A stretch of DNA of 64,000 nt from Roseburia inulinivorans DSM 16841 (GCF_000174195.1 NZ_ACFY01000040.1:1-64000), one strand, 5' to 3'; shown: positions 27,940-37,583, counted from the stretch's first letter. Numbers and translations: made by a program. Notes: generated by a model not told the origin, from the sequence alone.

Positions 27940-30020
27940 ATGGCTAAGTACCTGGTTATCGTGGAATCACCGGCAAAGGTGAAGACAATTAAAAAATTTC
28001 TGGGAAAAAATTATGAGGTTGCAGCATCAAACGGACATGTGCGCGATCTCCCAAAGAGTCAGCTTGGGGTTGATGTGGAACATGATTTTGAACCGAAGTA
28101 CATTACTATCCGAGGAAAAGGAGATATCCTTGCAAATCTTCGCAAAGAAGTGAAAAAAGCAGATAAAGTGTATCTCGCAACTGACCCGGACCGTGAGGGT
28201 GAAGCGATTTCCTGGCATCTTAGCAAGGCATTAAAACTGGAAGGCAAAGATGTCAACCGAATCAGTTTCAATGAGATTACGCAGAGTGCGGTGAAAGCGT
28301 CTTTGAAACAGCCGAGAGACATTGACATGAACCTTGTGAATGCGCAGCAGGCGAGACGTATCTTAGACCGTATGGTTGGTTATAAGATCAGTCCGCTGCT
28401 CTGGGCAAAAGTAAAACGTGGCTTAAGTGCCGGACGTGTGCAGTCGGTTGCACTTCGCATCATCTGTGACCGCGAGGAGGAGATCAACGCTTTTATTCCG
28501 GAAGAATACTGGACACTTGACGCAGAATTAAAGATCGCAGGTGAGAAAAAGCCTTTACTTGCAAAGTTCTACGGAGACAGCGAGAGCAAGATGAATATCT
28601 CTTCGAGGGAGGAGATGGACCGCGTGATGGCAGAAATCTCCAAAGAGACATTTAAAGTGATCGAGGTAAAAAAGGGCGAGCGTGTGAAAAAAGCACCGCT
28701 TCCATTTACGACCAGTACTCTGCAGCAGGAGGCATCCAAAGCGCTGAACTTCCCAATCTCAAAGACGATGAGAATCGCCCAGCAGCTCTATGAAGGTGTG
28801 GATGTGAAGGGGCAGGGAACGGTCGGTCTCATCACTTACCTGCGTACAGACTCTGTCCGCATTTCCGAGGAAGCAGATGCACAGGCACATGAGTACATCG
28901 GAAAAAATTACGGTGAAAATTATCTTGCAACACAGACAACTGCCAAAAAGTCCGGCGCAAAGATCCAGGATGCACATGAGGCCATCCGTCCATCCGATAT
29001 CAATCGTACACCGGCAATGGTCAAAGATTCCCTTTCCAGAGATCAGTTTCGCCTGTATCAGCTGATCTGGAAACGTTTTGCAGCAAGCCGTATGGCATCT
29101 GCGGTATATGAGACGACCAACGTGAAGATCGGTGCCGGAAATTACCGGTTTACAGTATCGGCATCCAAGATCACATTTGATGGATTTATGTCTGTGTACA
29201 CCAGTGAGGATGACGAAAAGGCAGAAAATAATGTGCTGCTGAAGTCGATCGATGAGAGTACGGAGCTTTCTTTGGAAAAGCTTGATGAAAAACAGCATTT
29301 TACCCAGCCGCCGGCACACTATACAGAGGCGTCTCTGGTCAAGACATTAGAGGAACTTGGAATCGGACGTCCGAGTACCTATTCCCCGACCATTACAACG
29401 ATTCTTGCAAGACGCTATATTGTAAAGGAAAATAAGAACATTTACGTGACAGAACTCGGCGAAGTGGTAAATCAGATCATGAAGGAATCTTTCCCGTCTA
29501 TCGTGGATGAACATTTCACGGCAAACATGGAGAGCCTGCTCGACAGTGTCGGCGAGGGAACTGTTAACTGGAAAACGGTTATAGAGAACTTTTATCCGGA
29601 TCTTGAAAAAGCAGTCGAGGCTGCGGAAAAAGATCTTGAGAAGGTCAAAATTGAGGATGAAGTGACCGACGTGGTCTGCGATGTCTGTGGCAGAAATATG
29701 GTTGTGAAATATGGACCGCATGGTAAGTTCCTTGCCTGCCCTGGATTCCCGGAATGCCGCAACACAAAACCTTATCTGGAAAAAATCGGCGTCAAATGTC
29801 CGAAATGCGGCAAAGAGATTGTGCTGAAAAAGACCAAGAAGGGCAGAAAGTATTACGGCTGTGAGAATAACCCGGAATGCGACTTTATGAGCTGGTCACG
29901 TCCGGTAGAAGAGAAATGCCCGAAATGCGGCGGCTACATGGTTATGAAAGGCAGCAAAATCGTCTGCGCAGACGAGCAGTGCGGTTATGTGACAGAGAAG
30001 AAAGAAAAAATCAGGAATAA
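27940..30020 (+). CDS. topA: DNA topoisomerase I (frameshift near its end creates a false fusion to CodY)
   Basis: TopA relaxes negative supercoils. The Toprim domain begins VIVESPAKVKTIKKFLG with the DPDREGEA acidic motif. The catalytic Tyr is in GLITYLRTDSVRISEEA near residue 300. The C-terminus has three zinc-ribbon units (CDVCGR…CPGFPEC, CPKCGK…CENNPEC, CPKCGG…C…C). As written the frame runs on into codY for 982 residues. Restoring one A in the six-A run 30005–30010 gives KEKNQE and a stop at 30018–30020, normal for TopA at about 693 residues. The start follows AAGGAGA, 18 bp after dprA. Confidence 0.92.
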
Positions 30021-30030
30021 TTTGAATATA

Positions 30031-30059
30031 TTGAATTTTCTGAATAAATGTGCTAAAAT
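30031..30059 (+). promoter_or_regulatory. Sigma-A promoter of codY
   Basis: TTGAAT (30031–30036), a 17-bp spacer and TAAAAT (30054–30059) with an extended −10 TG (TGCTAAAAT) lie about 47 bp before the codY ATG. An own promoter here supports topA and codY being separate genes. Confidence 0.7.
30034..30048. promoter_or_regulatory. Candidate CodY box in the codY promoter
   Basis: AATTTTCTGAATAAA matches the CodY consensus AATTTTCWGAAAATT at 12 of 15 positions and sits between the −35 and −10 boxes, an ideal place for autorepression. Prediction only. Confidence 0.45.
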
Positions 30060-30105
30060 ACAAAATGTCATAAAAAACCAGCAAAAACTTATGGGAGGCT
30101 GTCAA

Positions 30106-30888
30106 ATGAGCGTTCAATTGTTAGATAAAACAAGAAAAATCAATAAATTGCTGCATAACAACAATTCGTCAAAAGTGGTATTTAATGATATCTGTGATGT
30201 GCTTAAGGATATTTTAAACTCTAACATTCTTGTGATCAGTAAAAAGGGAAAAGTGTTAGGAACCGGTCTGACGGATGGTGTGGAAGAGATCCGGGAGCTG
30301 ATCGTGGATGAGGTCGGCGGATTTATCGATCCATTGCTGAATGAACGTTTACTTGGAATCCTGTCCACAAAAGAGAATGTCAATCTCGAGACGTTGGGAT
30401 TTGTGAATGACATTAAGAAATATACTGCGATCATAACACCGATCGACATTGCTGGAGAGCGGCTCGGAACACTGTTTGTGTACCGGGAGAATGATCCGTA
30501 TGATATTGATGATATTATTTTGAGCGAATATGGGACAACCGTGGTAGGACTTGAGATGATGCGTTCGGTAAATGAAGAGAACGCTGAGGAGACAAGAAAA
30601 GTCCAGATCGTAAAATCTGCGATCAGCACGCTTTCTTTTTCAGAACTGGAAGCCATCACCCATATTTTTGAGGAGATGGATGGCAAAGAGGGAATTCTTG
30701 TTGCAAGTAAGATCGCAGACCGTGTAGGAATCACAAGATCTGTGATCGTCAATGCACTCCGCAAGTTTGAGAGTGCAGGAGTGATCGAATCAAGATCTTC
30801 CGGCATGAAGGGAACCTATATCAAAGTTCTGAATGACGTTGTCTTTGATGAACTGGAACAGATCAAGAAAGAAAATAACATAAAATAA
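30106..30888 (+). CDS. codY: GTP/branched-chain amino acid-sensing regulator CodY
   Basis: CodY represses stationary-phase, transport and often motility genes when GTP and branched-chain amino acids are high. The 260 residues match the usual 259. It has an N-terminal GAF domain (MSVQLLDKTRKINKLL…NILVISKKGKVLGTG) and a C-terminal winged helix with ASKIADRVGITRSVIVNALRKFESAGVIESRSSGMKGTY. The ATG at 30106 has a GGGAGG site. The upstream in-frame link to TopA is an indel artefact. It lies immediately before the flagellar operon, as in Bacillus subtilis. Confidence 0.95.
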   Translation: MSVQLLDKTRKINKLLHNNNSSKVVFNDICDVLKDILNSNILVISKKGKVLGTGLTDGVEEIRELIVDEVGGFIDPLLNERLLGILSTKENVNLETLGFVNDIKKYTAIITPIDIAGERLGTLFVYRENDPYDIDDIILSEYGTTVVGLEMMRSVNEENAEETRKVQIVKSAISTLSFSELEAITHIFEEMDGKEGILVASKIADRVGITRSVIVNALRKFESAGVIESRSSGMKGTYIKVLNDVVFDELEQIKKENNIK

Positions 30889-30898
30889 AGGGATTTAC

Positions 30899-30943
30899 GT
30901 GAAAAAAGGGATTTTATAGCTTGCTATAGAGTCCTTTTTTCAC
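30899..30943 (+). terminator. Intrinsic terminator after codY
   Basis: GTGAAAAAAGG pairs with CCTTTTTTCAC, and a perfect inner TATAGC/GCTATA hairpin caps it. The T6 run is inside the right arm. It separates codY from the flagellar operon promoter. Confidence 0.8.
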
Positions 30944-31055
30944 ATTAAGCAGGATCTGTCATGGAAAACGGGAACACAGATTGAAAAAACAAAACACCAT
31001 ATTGTGCCTAAAAGTCAAAAATCTACAAGATATGTCAAAAATGGTAAAAAAAGAC

Positions 31056-31083
31056 TTGTGTTTTTGGATTTATTCTTTATAAT
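31056..31083 (+). promoter_or_regulatory. Sigma-A promoter of the fla/che operon
   Basis: TTGTGT (31056–31061), a 16-bp spacer and a perfect TATAAT (31078–31083) lie about 48 bp before flgB. The 242-bp gap otherwise holds the codY terminator and AT-rich sequence. I saw no c-di-GMP riboswitch in it. Confidence 0.65.
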
Positions 31084-31130
31084 AAAACTAGGTTACTGTT
31101 GAATTATGTAAATTGGAAGGGGAATGTGTC

Positions 31131-31526
31131 ATGATTACTACGAACGCATTTGACTATATCAATGTGTTGGATAAAGCGGCGGATGCAAGCTGGCTTCGTG
31201 AGACTGCGATTATGAATAATCTTGCGAACACAGATACGCCGGGATATAAGAGACAGGAAGTGGATTTTGAGTCTGTACTTCAGAGAGAATTAGGCCACTC
31301 CAAATACACAACGCTGGACAAGAAAATCCGTTCCTTAAATGCGGATCTTTCCGGTCTGAATGTATCTACCCATACAGACTCATCAAATTATTCTTACCGT
31401 CTGGACCGGAACAACGTGGATCCGGATACCGAGAATGTGGAACTGGCATCGGAGACGATCCGTTATCAGGCACTTACGAACAGCATCACCTCTGATTTTA
31501 CGAGAATGCAGGCAGTTTTAAAGTAA
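31131..31526 (+). CDS. flgB: Flagellar basal-body rod protein FlgB
   Basis: FlgB is a proximal rod subunit exported by the flagellar type III system. The 131-residue protein has the N-terminal rod motif (RETAIMNNLANTDTPGYKRQEVDFES) and the C-terminal amphipathic helix (VELASETIRYQALTNSITSDF). The ATG at 31131 follows GGAAGGGGAA; an upstream GTG frame only adds the ribosome site itself. It is the first gene of the operon. Confidence 0.96.
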   Translation: MITTNAFDYINVLDKAADASWLRETAIMNNLANTDTPGYKRQEVDFESVLQRELGHSKYTTLDKKIRSLNADLSGLNVSTHTDSSNYSYRLDRNNVDPDTENVELASETIRYQALTNSITSDFTRMQAVLK

Positions 31527-31555
31527 AATAAGAGCAGGATTACAGGAGGATAAAA

Positions 31556-31996
31556 ATGGCTTTATTTCAGGCGTTTGATATCAGTGCTTCGGGAATGACT
31601 GCGGAGCGTTTCCGTATGGATACCATTGCAGAGAATATTGCAAATGTAAATACGACAAGAACAGAAGATGGAACTCCATACCGAAGAAAAATAGTTACTT
31701 TTGCAGAGAAGGAAGTGACTTCTTTCTCAAGGTATTATCAGAATGCCAGATCTAAGTTTGTCGGAAATGGTGTGAAAGTATCTTCTGTCAAAGAGGACAC
31801 AGAGACTGATTTTATCATGGAGTATGATCCGTCCAATCCGGATGCGGATGAGAATGGTTATGTTTCTTATCCGAATGTGAATACGGTCACAGAGATGACG
31901 AACCTTATTGATGCATCCCGTGCGTATGAGGCAAACACAACAGCATTCGAGGCTGCAAAATCAATTGCACAGAGCGGACTCTCCATTGGAAAATAA
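31556..31996 (+). CDS. flgC: Flagellar basal-body rod protein FlgC
   Basis: This is the proximal rod subunit. In its 146 residues are FDISASGMTAERFRMDTIAENIANVNTTRTEDGTPYRRK, the standard FlgC start, and VNTVTEMTNLIDASRAYEANTTAFEAAKSIAQSGLSIGK, the standard end. An AGGAGG site precedes the ATG at 31556. It lies 30 bp after flgB. Confidence 0.97.
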   Translation: MALFQAFDISASGMTAERFRMDTIAENIANVNTTRTEDGTPYRRKIVTFAEKEVTSFSRYYQNARSKFVGNGVKVSSVKEDTETDFIMEYDPSNPDADENGYVSYPNVNTVTEMTNLIDASRAYEANTTAFEAAKSIAQSGLSIGK

Positions 31997-32030
31997 GTAA
32001 AGATAAAAGATAAGTAAGGTGGTATGACAT

Positions 32031-32342
32031 ATGGATATCAGTTCATTGACAAATATCAGTTCAGATTATCTGAATCAGATCGCACAGCAGAACAGGCTGG
32101 TCACGACAGACGATGATTCGTTCAGTTCTGTCCTTTCATCTGCGATGAATATGGTTTCAGAGACAAACAACCTGCAGAACAACGCACAGTCAGAGGTGAT
32201 CCGTTTTGCATTGGGACAGTCAGAGAACACACATGATCTGTCAACGGCACAGACCAAAGCACTTACTGCGATCCAGTATACGGTGGCAGTGAGAGATAAA
32301 ATGATCGATGCATACAAAGAAATTATGAATATGCAAATTTAG
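32031..32342 (+). CDS. fliE: Flagellar hook-basal body protein FliE
   Basis: FliE links the MS ring to the rod. The 103-residue protein has the usual length and the conserved C-terminal helices (LDLSTAQTKALTAIQYTVAVRDKMIDAYKEIMNMQI-type). It follows flgC by 34 bp behind AAGGTGG, in the invariant flgB-flgC-fliE-fliF order. Confidence 0.94.
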   Translation: MDISSLTNISSDYLNQIAQQNRLVTTDDDSFSSVLSSAMNMVSETNNLQNNAQSEVIRFALGQSENTHDLSTAQTKALTAIQYTVAVRDKMIDAYKEIMNMQI

Positions 32343-32355
32343 TGAACGAGGGTAG

Positions 32356-33966
32356 ATGAAAATGCCGGAACAGGTACAAAAGGTTTTAGACAGAATCCTA
32401 GAATGGTGGAAAAAATTCAATACAAAACAAAAGACACTGTTGATCAGCATTGTGGCAGTTGTGCTTGTGGCTCTTGCAATTCTTGCGGCAGTCGTTTCCA
32501 AACCGAAAATGGTAACATTAGTTACCTGCGCGACGACGGCAGAATCGGGACAGGTCAAGAACATTCTCGACTCCGAGAATATTTCTTATGAACTCTCCGC
32601 AGATGGGCTTGCCTTTCAGGTAAATGAGAAAGATTACGCAAATGCTTCCATTGTTCTTGGAACAAATGATATTCCAACCAGCGGCACGAAGCTAAGCGAC
32701 GTGTTTGATGGAGGTTTCAGTTCCACTGAGGCAGACAAGACCAAAAAGTACAAATTATATCTCGAAGAGTATTATGCTGAGAAGCTTGAGACATTATCGA
32801 ATGTAGATGCAGCGGCAGTGACACTGGATCTGCCGGACGAAGATGGAACGATCCTCTCCAAGGGCGAACAGGCATATGTGACAGCGATCCTGACACTCAA
32901 TGGAACAATGGATGATGAACAGGCAGCCGGACTTGCAAAATATCTTGCAACAAATGTTGGAAATGATGACACATCCAATGTGCTCATCCTCGATAATAGT
33001 TCAAATGTTCTTTTCTCTGGTCAGGATGATACGTCTGTGACAGGAAATGCCAACAACCAGTTGTCTTTAAAGACCAAAGCCGAAAATCAGGTAAAAGGCC
33101 AGGTGAAAGATGTCCTTGTAGGATCATCACTGTTTGACAATGTAGAAGTCGGTCTGAATCTTGCGATGAATTTTGACCAGACCACAGAATCCACACACGA
33201 ATATTATGCGCCGGATGGACAGACCAATGGTATGGTTGGCTCAAAGAGTGAATATGAATCGAATGCAGTCGGTGGAGCAGCGGCAACACCGGGAACAGAT
33301 TCCAATGATGACGATACGACTTATGTGATGGAAGATAATGATTACACAAGTTCCAGTGTGTCTGAGACGAATACAAACTACCAGAATAACGAGAAGATCA
33401 CAACAACAACACCGGCAGTTGGAACTGTTAATTATGACGGCTCATCCATATCTGCAGTCGCAACGAACTATGTGATCTATGATGAGGATACACTGCGTGC
33501 TTCCGGAACGCTCGGTGACATGACCTTTGATGAGTATGTTGTTGCAAACAGTGAACCTGTAAAGGCGGAAGTAGACCAGGATCTTTATACGCTGATCTCC
33601 AATGCAACAGGCGTACCGGTGAGCAATATCACGATCATTGCATATGATCAGCCGATGTTCCAGTACAGCAAAGGAAGTACACGGACCATATCGGATTATC
33701 TGCAGATCATCCTTGCAGTATTGATTTTTGCACTGTTAGGTTATGTAGTATTCCGCAGCACAAGAAAAGAGAAAGCAGTCGAGCCGGAGCCGGAACTTTC
33801 CGTGGAGTCTCTGCTTGAATCCACCAAAGAATCTGCAGATACATTACAGGATATCGGATTCAATGAAAAATCAGAGACAAGAGTCCTGATAGAAAAATTC
33901 GTAGAAGAAAATCCGGAAGCGGCAGCTTCCTTACTTAGAAACTGGCTGAATGAGGAGTGGGAGTAG
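32356..33966 (+). CDS. fliF: Flagellar MS-ring protein FliF
   Basis: FliF forms the membrane ring that carries the rotor. The 536-residue protein has a first membrane helix at about residues 29–48. Periplasmic ring-building motifs follow (VTLVTCATTAESGQVKNILDSENISYELS; YAEKLETLSNVDAAAVTLDLP), then a low-complexity Ser/Thr/Asn loop (about 285–350), a second membrane helix (about 450–470) and a C-terminal tail that binds FliG (EFVEENPEAAASLLRNWLNEE-type). It ends 3 bp before fliG. Confidence 0.97.
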   Translation: MKMPEQVQKVLDRILEWWKKFNTKQKTLLISIVAVVLVALAILAAVVSKPKMVTLVTCATTAESGQVKNILDSENISYELSADGLAFQVNEKDYANASIVLGTNDIPTSGTKLSDVFDGGFSSTEADKTKKYKLYLEEYYAEKLETLSNVDAAAVTLDLPDEDGTILSKGEQAYVTAILTLNGTMDDEQAAGLAKYLATNVGNDDTSNVLILDNSSNVLFSGQDDTSVTGNANNQLSLKTKAENQVKGQVKDVLVGSSLFDNVEVGLNLAMNFDQTTESTHEYYAPDGQTNGMVGSKSEYESNAVGGAAATPGTDSNDDDTTYVMEDNDYTSSSVSETNTNYQNNEKITTTTPAVGTVNYDGSSISAVATNYVIYDEDTLRASGTLGDMTFDEYVVANSEPVKAEVDQDLYTLISNATGVPVSNITIIAYDQPMFQYSKGSTRTISDYLQIILAVLIFALLGYVVFRSTRKEKAVEPEPELSVESLLESTKESADTLQDIGFNEKSETRVLIEKFVEENPEAAASLLRNWLNEEWE

Positions 33967-33969
33967 AAT

Positions 33970-34977
33970 ATGGCAACTGCAGATTACAATGGCGTTCAGA
34001 AAGCCGCAATCCTGCTGATTACATTAGGACCTGAACGTTCCGCAGATATTTTTAAACATCTGAAAGAAGAAGAGATTGAGGAACTTACACTGGAGATCGC
34101 AAATACAAGAAGCGTGTCTCCACAGGTAAAAGAAGATATTTTAAATGAGTTTTATCAGGTGTGTCTGGCACAGCAGTATATCGCAGAGGGTGGTATCGGT
34201 TATGCAAAAGAGCTTCTTGACAAGGCTCTTGGACAGGAAAAAGCACAGGAGGTTATCTCCAAGCTGACTGCTTCCTTACAGGTTCGCCCATTCGAGTTCG
34301 TGCGGAAGACAGATCCGAGTCAGCTTTTGAACTTTATCCAGGATGAGCATCCACAGACGATCGCGATGATTTTATCTTATCTGACAGCATCGCAGGCGGC
34401 GATGGTTTTAGGAGCACTTCCACCGGAGAAACAGGCGGATGTTGCAAAGAGGATCGCAATGATGGATCGTACATCACCGGATGTGATCAAAGAGGTGGAG
34501 CGAGTGTTAGAAAGAAGACTTTCTTCTCTGGTCAACCAGGATTACACGATTGTCGGAGGTGTCGATGCGATCGTGAATATCTTAAATACGGTAGACCGTT
34601 CTACAGAGAAGCATATTATGGAATCTCTTGAAATTGAAGAACCTGAGCTTGCAGATGAAATCCGTAAGAAGATGTTCGTATTTGAGGATATCCTTCTTCT
34701 CGATGACAGAGCTATCCAGCGAGTCCTTCGTGATGTTGAAAACTCAGATCTTGGCGTGGCATTGAAAGGTGCAAACGAAGATGTTCAGAATGCGATCTTT
34801 AACAACCTGTCAAAACGTCTTGCAGCCATGATCAAAGAGGATATGGAATTTATGGGACCTGTGCGTATGAAGGATGTTGAGGAGGCACAGCAGAAGATTG
34901 TCAGTGTGATCCGAAAACTTGAAGATGCAGGTGAGATCGTAATTTCAAGAGGCGGAGGTGACGAGATTATTGCCTAA
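33970..34977 (+). CDS. fliG: Flagellar motor switch protein FliG
   Basis: FliG is the rotor component that contacts MotA and FliF. The 335-residue length is typical. The N-terminal QKAAILLITLGPERSADIFKHL, the middle HPQTIAMILSYL (EHPQTIA box) and the C-terminal torque helix (DDRAIQRVLRDVENSDLGVALKGA) are all present. No lesion is seen. The end overlaps the fliH start. Confidence 0.98.
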   Translation: MATADYNGVQKAAILLITLGPERSADIFKHLKEEEIEELTLEIANTRSVSPQVKEDILNEFYQVCLAQQYIAEGGIGYAKELLDKALGQEKAQEVISKLTASLQVRPFEFVRKTDPSQLLNFIQDEHPQTIAMILSYLTASQAAMVLGALPPEKQADVAKRIAMMDRTSPDVIKEVERVLERRLSSLVNQDYTIVGGVDAIVNILNTVDRSTEKHIMESLEIEEPELADEIRKKMFVFEDILLLDDRAIQRVLRDVENSDLGVALKGANEDVQNAIFNNLSKRLAAMIKEDMEFMGPVRMKDVEEAQQKIVSVIRKLEDAGEIVISRGGGDEIIA

Positions 34978-35761
34978 TCTTTACAAACAATATTTCGTGC
35001 ACAACGAGCCGAATAATAAACGTGTCATTAACTCAGATGATATTGTAGAAAAACGTTTAGAGAAGATGGCAGAGCTTAAGCGCAGGGAACAAAAAACAAC
35101 GGATGAGAATGGCTTCTCAGCAGGAATTGTCGGTCCTGACACAGATTATGTGGAGGAGATCGACCATGTCGCTGAAGCAAAAAAAGAAGCTGAAAAAATT
35201 CTGGCGGAAGCACAGGCGCAGGCACAAGCAATTTTAAATCAGGCGAATCAGGAAGCTGAAGATATCCGGGAGAATGCAAAAAATACCGGATATCAGGAGG
35301 GAAGACAGAGCCTGGAGAGTGAACTGGCAACGCAGCGTGAAGAGTTACAGAACGAATATCAGAGCAAACAGGAAACGCTTCAGAATGAATTCAGGGAGAA
35401 ACAACAAAATATGGAAAAGGATCTGGTAGATGTGATCCTTGAGGTTTTTAACAAAGTATTCCATATACAGTTTGACCATAAAAAACACATTCTGATGTAT
35501 CTCATCGATGATGCAATTTTAAATATCGAGGGAGATAAAAAATTCCGCATCAAGGTTGCTAACAGCAATGTAATGTTTTTGGAGAATCATAAAGAAGAAA
35601 TCCTGGAACGAGTGGGAGCCGGGATCGAGATCGAGATTGTCGCAGATTCCTCCATGGATGGAAATTCCTGTGTGATCGAGACAGACTCAGGAGTATTCGA
35701 CTGCAGCCTTGGTGTGCAGCTCGAAAATCTTATTAAAGATATAAAATCACTATGCTTATAA
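34970..35761 (+). CDS. fliH: Flagellar assembly protein FliH
   Basis: FliH regulates the FliI export ATPase. The protein has about 263 residues from TTG 34970, which follows GGAGGTGA by 8 nt; a GTG at 34958 lies inside that site. An Ala/Glu/Gln-rich coiled coil (about 55–145, with AEKILAEAQAQAQAILNQA) leads to the FliH/V-ATPase E-like C-terminal domain (DVILEVFNKVFHIQFDHKK…). The start lies within the last codons of fliG. Confidence 0.9.
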   Translation: MPNLYKQYFVHNEPNNKRVINSDDIVEKRLEKMAELKRREQKTTDENGFSAGIVGPDTDYVEEIDHVAEAKKEAEKILAEAQAQAQAILNQANQEAEDIRENAKNTGYQEGRQSLESELATQREELQNEYQSKQETLQNEFREKQQNMEKDLVDVILEVFNKVFHIQFDHKKHILMYLIDDAILNIEGDKKFRIKVANSNVMFLENHKEEILERVGAGIEIEIVADSSMDGNSCVIETDSGVFDCSLGVQLENLIKDIKSLCL

Positions 35762-35773
35762 GGATGGTTGAAA

Positions 35774-37084
35774 GTGGACAGCAGGTATAACAAGTATTTA
35801 CGACTGGCGGAGAATACATATTTTAAACGGCTTGGAAAAGTTGTTAAAATTGTTGGATTGACCATTGAATCCGTTGGTCCGGATGCAAAACTGAATGACT
35901 TGTGCAGAATTATCATTGATGAAAATGCTGGCACCGTGGTAATGGCTGAGGTTGTGGGTTTCAGGGATAAAAGACTGCTTTTGATGCCTTATGAGAGCGT
36001 AGAGGGGATAGGAGTAGGATGTATCGTTGAAAATACGGGGCATCCTTTATCTGTTTCTGTAGGAAATGAACTTTTAGGGCACACCTTAGACGGAATTGGA
36101 CGTCCAACGGACATTGACAAATTAGAAACACCGTATGAATATCCGGTCGATGCACAGCCTCCGGATCCGATGTCAAGAAAGATCATCAGTGAGGTGCTTC
36201 CTCTCGGCGTGAAAGCGGTCGATGGATTGATCACAGTCGGAAAAGGACAGCGTATCGGAATTTTTGCAGGTTCCGGTGTCGGAAAGAGTACACTGCTTGG
36301 TATGTTTGCAAGAAATACAAAGGCAGATATCAATGTCATTGCCCTGATCGGTGAGCGTGGCCGTGAGGTGCGCGAATTTGTGGAACGGGATCTTGGAGAA
36401 GAGGGTATGAAACGTTCCATTGTCGTTGTGGCGACTTCTGACAAACCGGCATTGATCCGTAAGAAGGCAGCAATGACGGCGACATCCATTGCAGAGTATT
36501 TCAGGGATCAGGGAAAAGATGTGCTTCTGATGATGGATTCCCTGACACGTTTTTCCATGGCACAGCGCGAGATCGGACTTGCATCCGGAGAACCGCCTGT
36601 AACCAGAGGATATCCGCCGAGTGTATATTCGGAGATGCCAAAACTGTTAGAGCGTGCAGGAACTTCAGATAAAGGATCAATCACCGGATTATATACGGTG
36701 CTGGTAGATGGTGATGATTTTAATGAACCGATCACAGATACAGCCCGAAGCATTTTGGATGGTCATATCATGCTGTCCAGAAAACTGGGACATAAAAACC
36801 ACTATCCGGCCATTGATATTTTACAGAGTATTTCCAGGGTTATGAGTTCCATTGCAACGCCGGAACATAAAGAACTGGCAGGCAGGTTAAAAAATGTACT
36901 TGCCACATACAATGAGGCAGAAGATCTGATCAATATTGGAGCCTATAAGAGCGGTTCTAACAGGAATATCGATTATGCCATCCAGAAAATCGATGCTGTA
37001 AATGATTTCCTGATGCAGAAGACCGACGAAAAATTCCAGTTTGAACAGGAGATCGATCTGCTGCGTGCACTTTTTAATGATTAG
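35774..37084 (+). CDS. fliI: Flagellum-specific export ATPase FliI
   Basis: FliI is the hexameric ATPase that helps feed substrates into the export gate. About 436 residues give the F1-like core: Walker A GIFAGSGVGKSTLLG, IGERGREVREFVERDLG, LLMMDSLTRFSMAQREIGLA with Walker B, and GEPPVTRGYPPSVYSEMPKLLERAG. The GTG at 35774 is 9 nt from AAGGA; the TTG at 35768 is only 3 nt away, so GTG is preferred. Confidence 0.96.
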   Translation: MDSRYNKYLRLAENTYFKRLGKVVKIVGLTIESVGPDAKLNDLCRIIIDENAGTVVMAEVVGFRDKRLLLMPYESVEGIGVGCIVENTGHPLSVSVGNELLGHTLDGIGRPTDIDKLETPYEYPVDAQPPDPMSRKIISEVLPLGVKAVDGLITVGKGQRIGIFAGSGVGKSTLLGMFARNTKADINVIALIGERGREVREFVERDLGEEGMKRSIVVVATSDKPALIRKKAAMTATSIAEYFRDQGKDVLLMMDSLTRFSMAQREIGLASGEPPVTRGYPPSVYSEMPKLLERAGTSDKGSITGLYTVLVDGDDFNEPITDTARSILDGHIMLSRKLGHKNHYPAIDILQSISRVMSSIATPEHKELAGRLKNVLATYNEAEDLINIGAYKSGSNRNIDYAIQKIDAVNDFLMQKTDEKFQFEQEIDLLRALFND

Positions 37085-37097
37085 AGGTTGATAGGAT

Positions 37098-37555
37098 ATG
37101 GCAAAAATTTGCATATCGGATGCAAAGCATATTAGATATAAAAGAAAAATGGAAGGCCAGGCGAAGATTGCATATGGAGTTGCAAATGCAAAACTCATGG
37201 ATGAACAGGGAAAACTCCAGCAGATCATGATACGCAAGGCAGGTTATGGAAAGCCGAGGCGAGAAATTTGGTGAATGGAACCATTGATGTACCTAAGATC
37301 AAAGAATGCAAGCGGGCAGTAGATACCATGAAAACGATGCAGCGCAGCCAGATGATGAATGTGCATGTCGCAGAAAAAAATGTAGAGGCTGCCCGGTTGA
37401 AACTCAATGAAGTCATGATGGAAAGAAAGACGCATGAGAGACTGAAAGAGCAGGCGTTTGAAGTTTTTAAACAGGAAATGCAATATGCAGAGAATAAAGA
37501 AATTGATGAGCTTGTAAGTTACACCTATCATGAGGGGATGACAGAAACCCGGTAA
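37098..37555 (+). CDS. fliJ: Flagellar export protein FliJ (three small frame shifts)
   Basis: FliJ is the small coiled-coil stalk of the export ATPase. The gene starts at ATG 37098 and is disturbed by indels in A-runs at 37103–37107 (one A too many, or two missing), 37145–37149 (one missing) and 37250–37252 (one missing). Corrected, it reads MAKFAYRMQSILDIKEKMEGQAK…RNLVNGTIDVPKIKECKRAV…ELVSYTYHEG, a normal FliJ of about 152 residues made almost entirely of charged helix. The position between fliI and ylxF fits. Confidence 0.85.
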
Positions 37556-37583
37556 TTTTGACAGGGCAATATACGAGAAAGGC

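Noticed and set aside
28759..29319. Long antisense frame of 186 codons inside topA
   Set aside because: It lies wholly within a well-conserved gene, lacks a ribosome site and has a shadow-type composition.
30114..30806. Antisense frame of 230 codons inside codY
   Set aside because: Shadow of a conserved gene; Ser/Ile-rich composition arises from reading the opposite strand.
27940..30888. A natural TopA–CodY fusion protein
   Set aside because: Both parts have normal full length, codY has its own promoter and ribosome site, and one restored A gives the expected topA stop.
30944..31130. c-di-GMP riboswitch before the flagellar operon, as in Clostridioides difficile
   Set aside because: The AT-rich gap lacks the conserved GEMM core and folds poorly; only a sigma-A promoter was identified.
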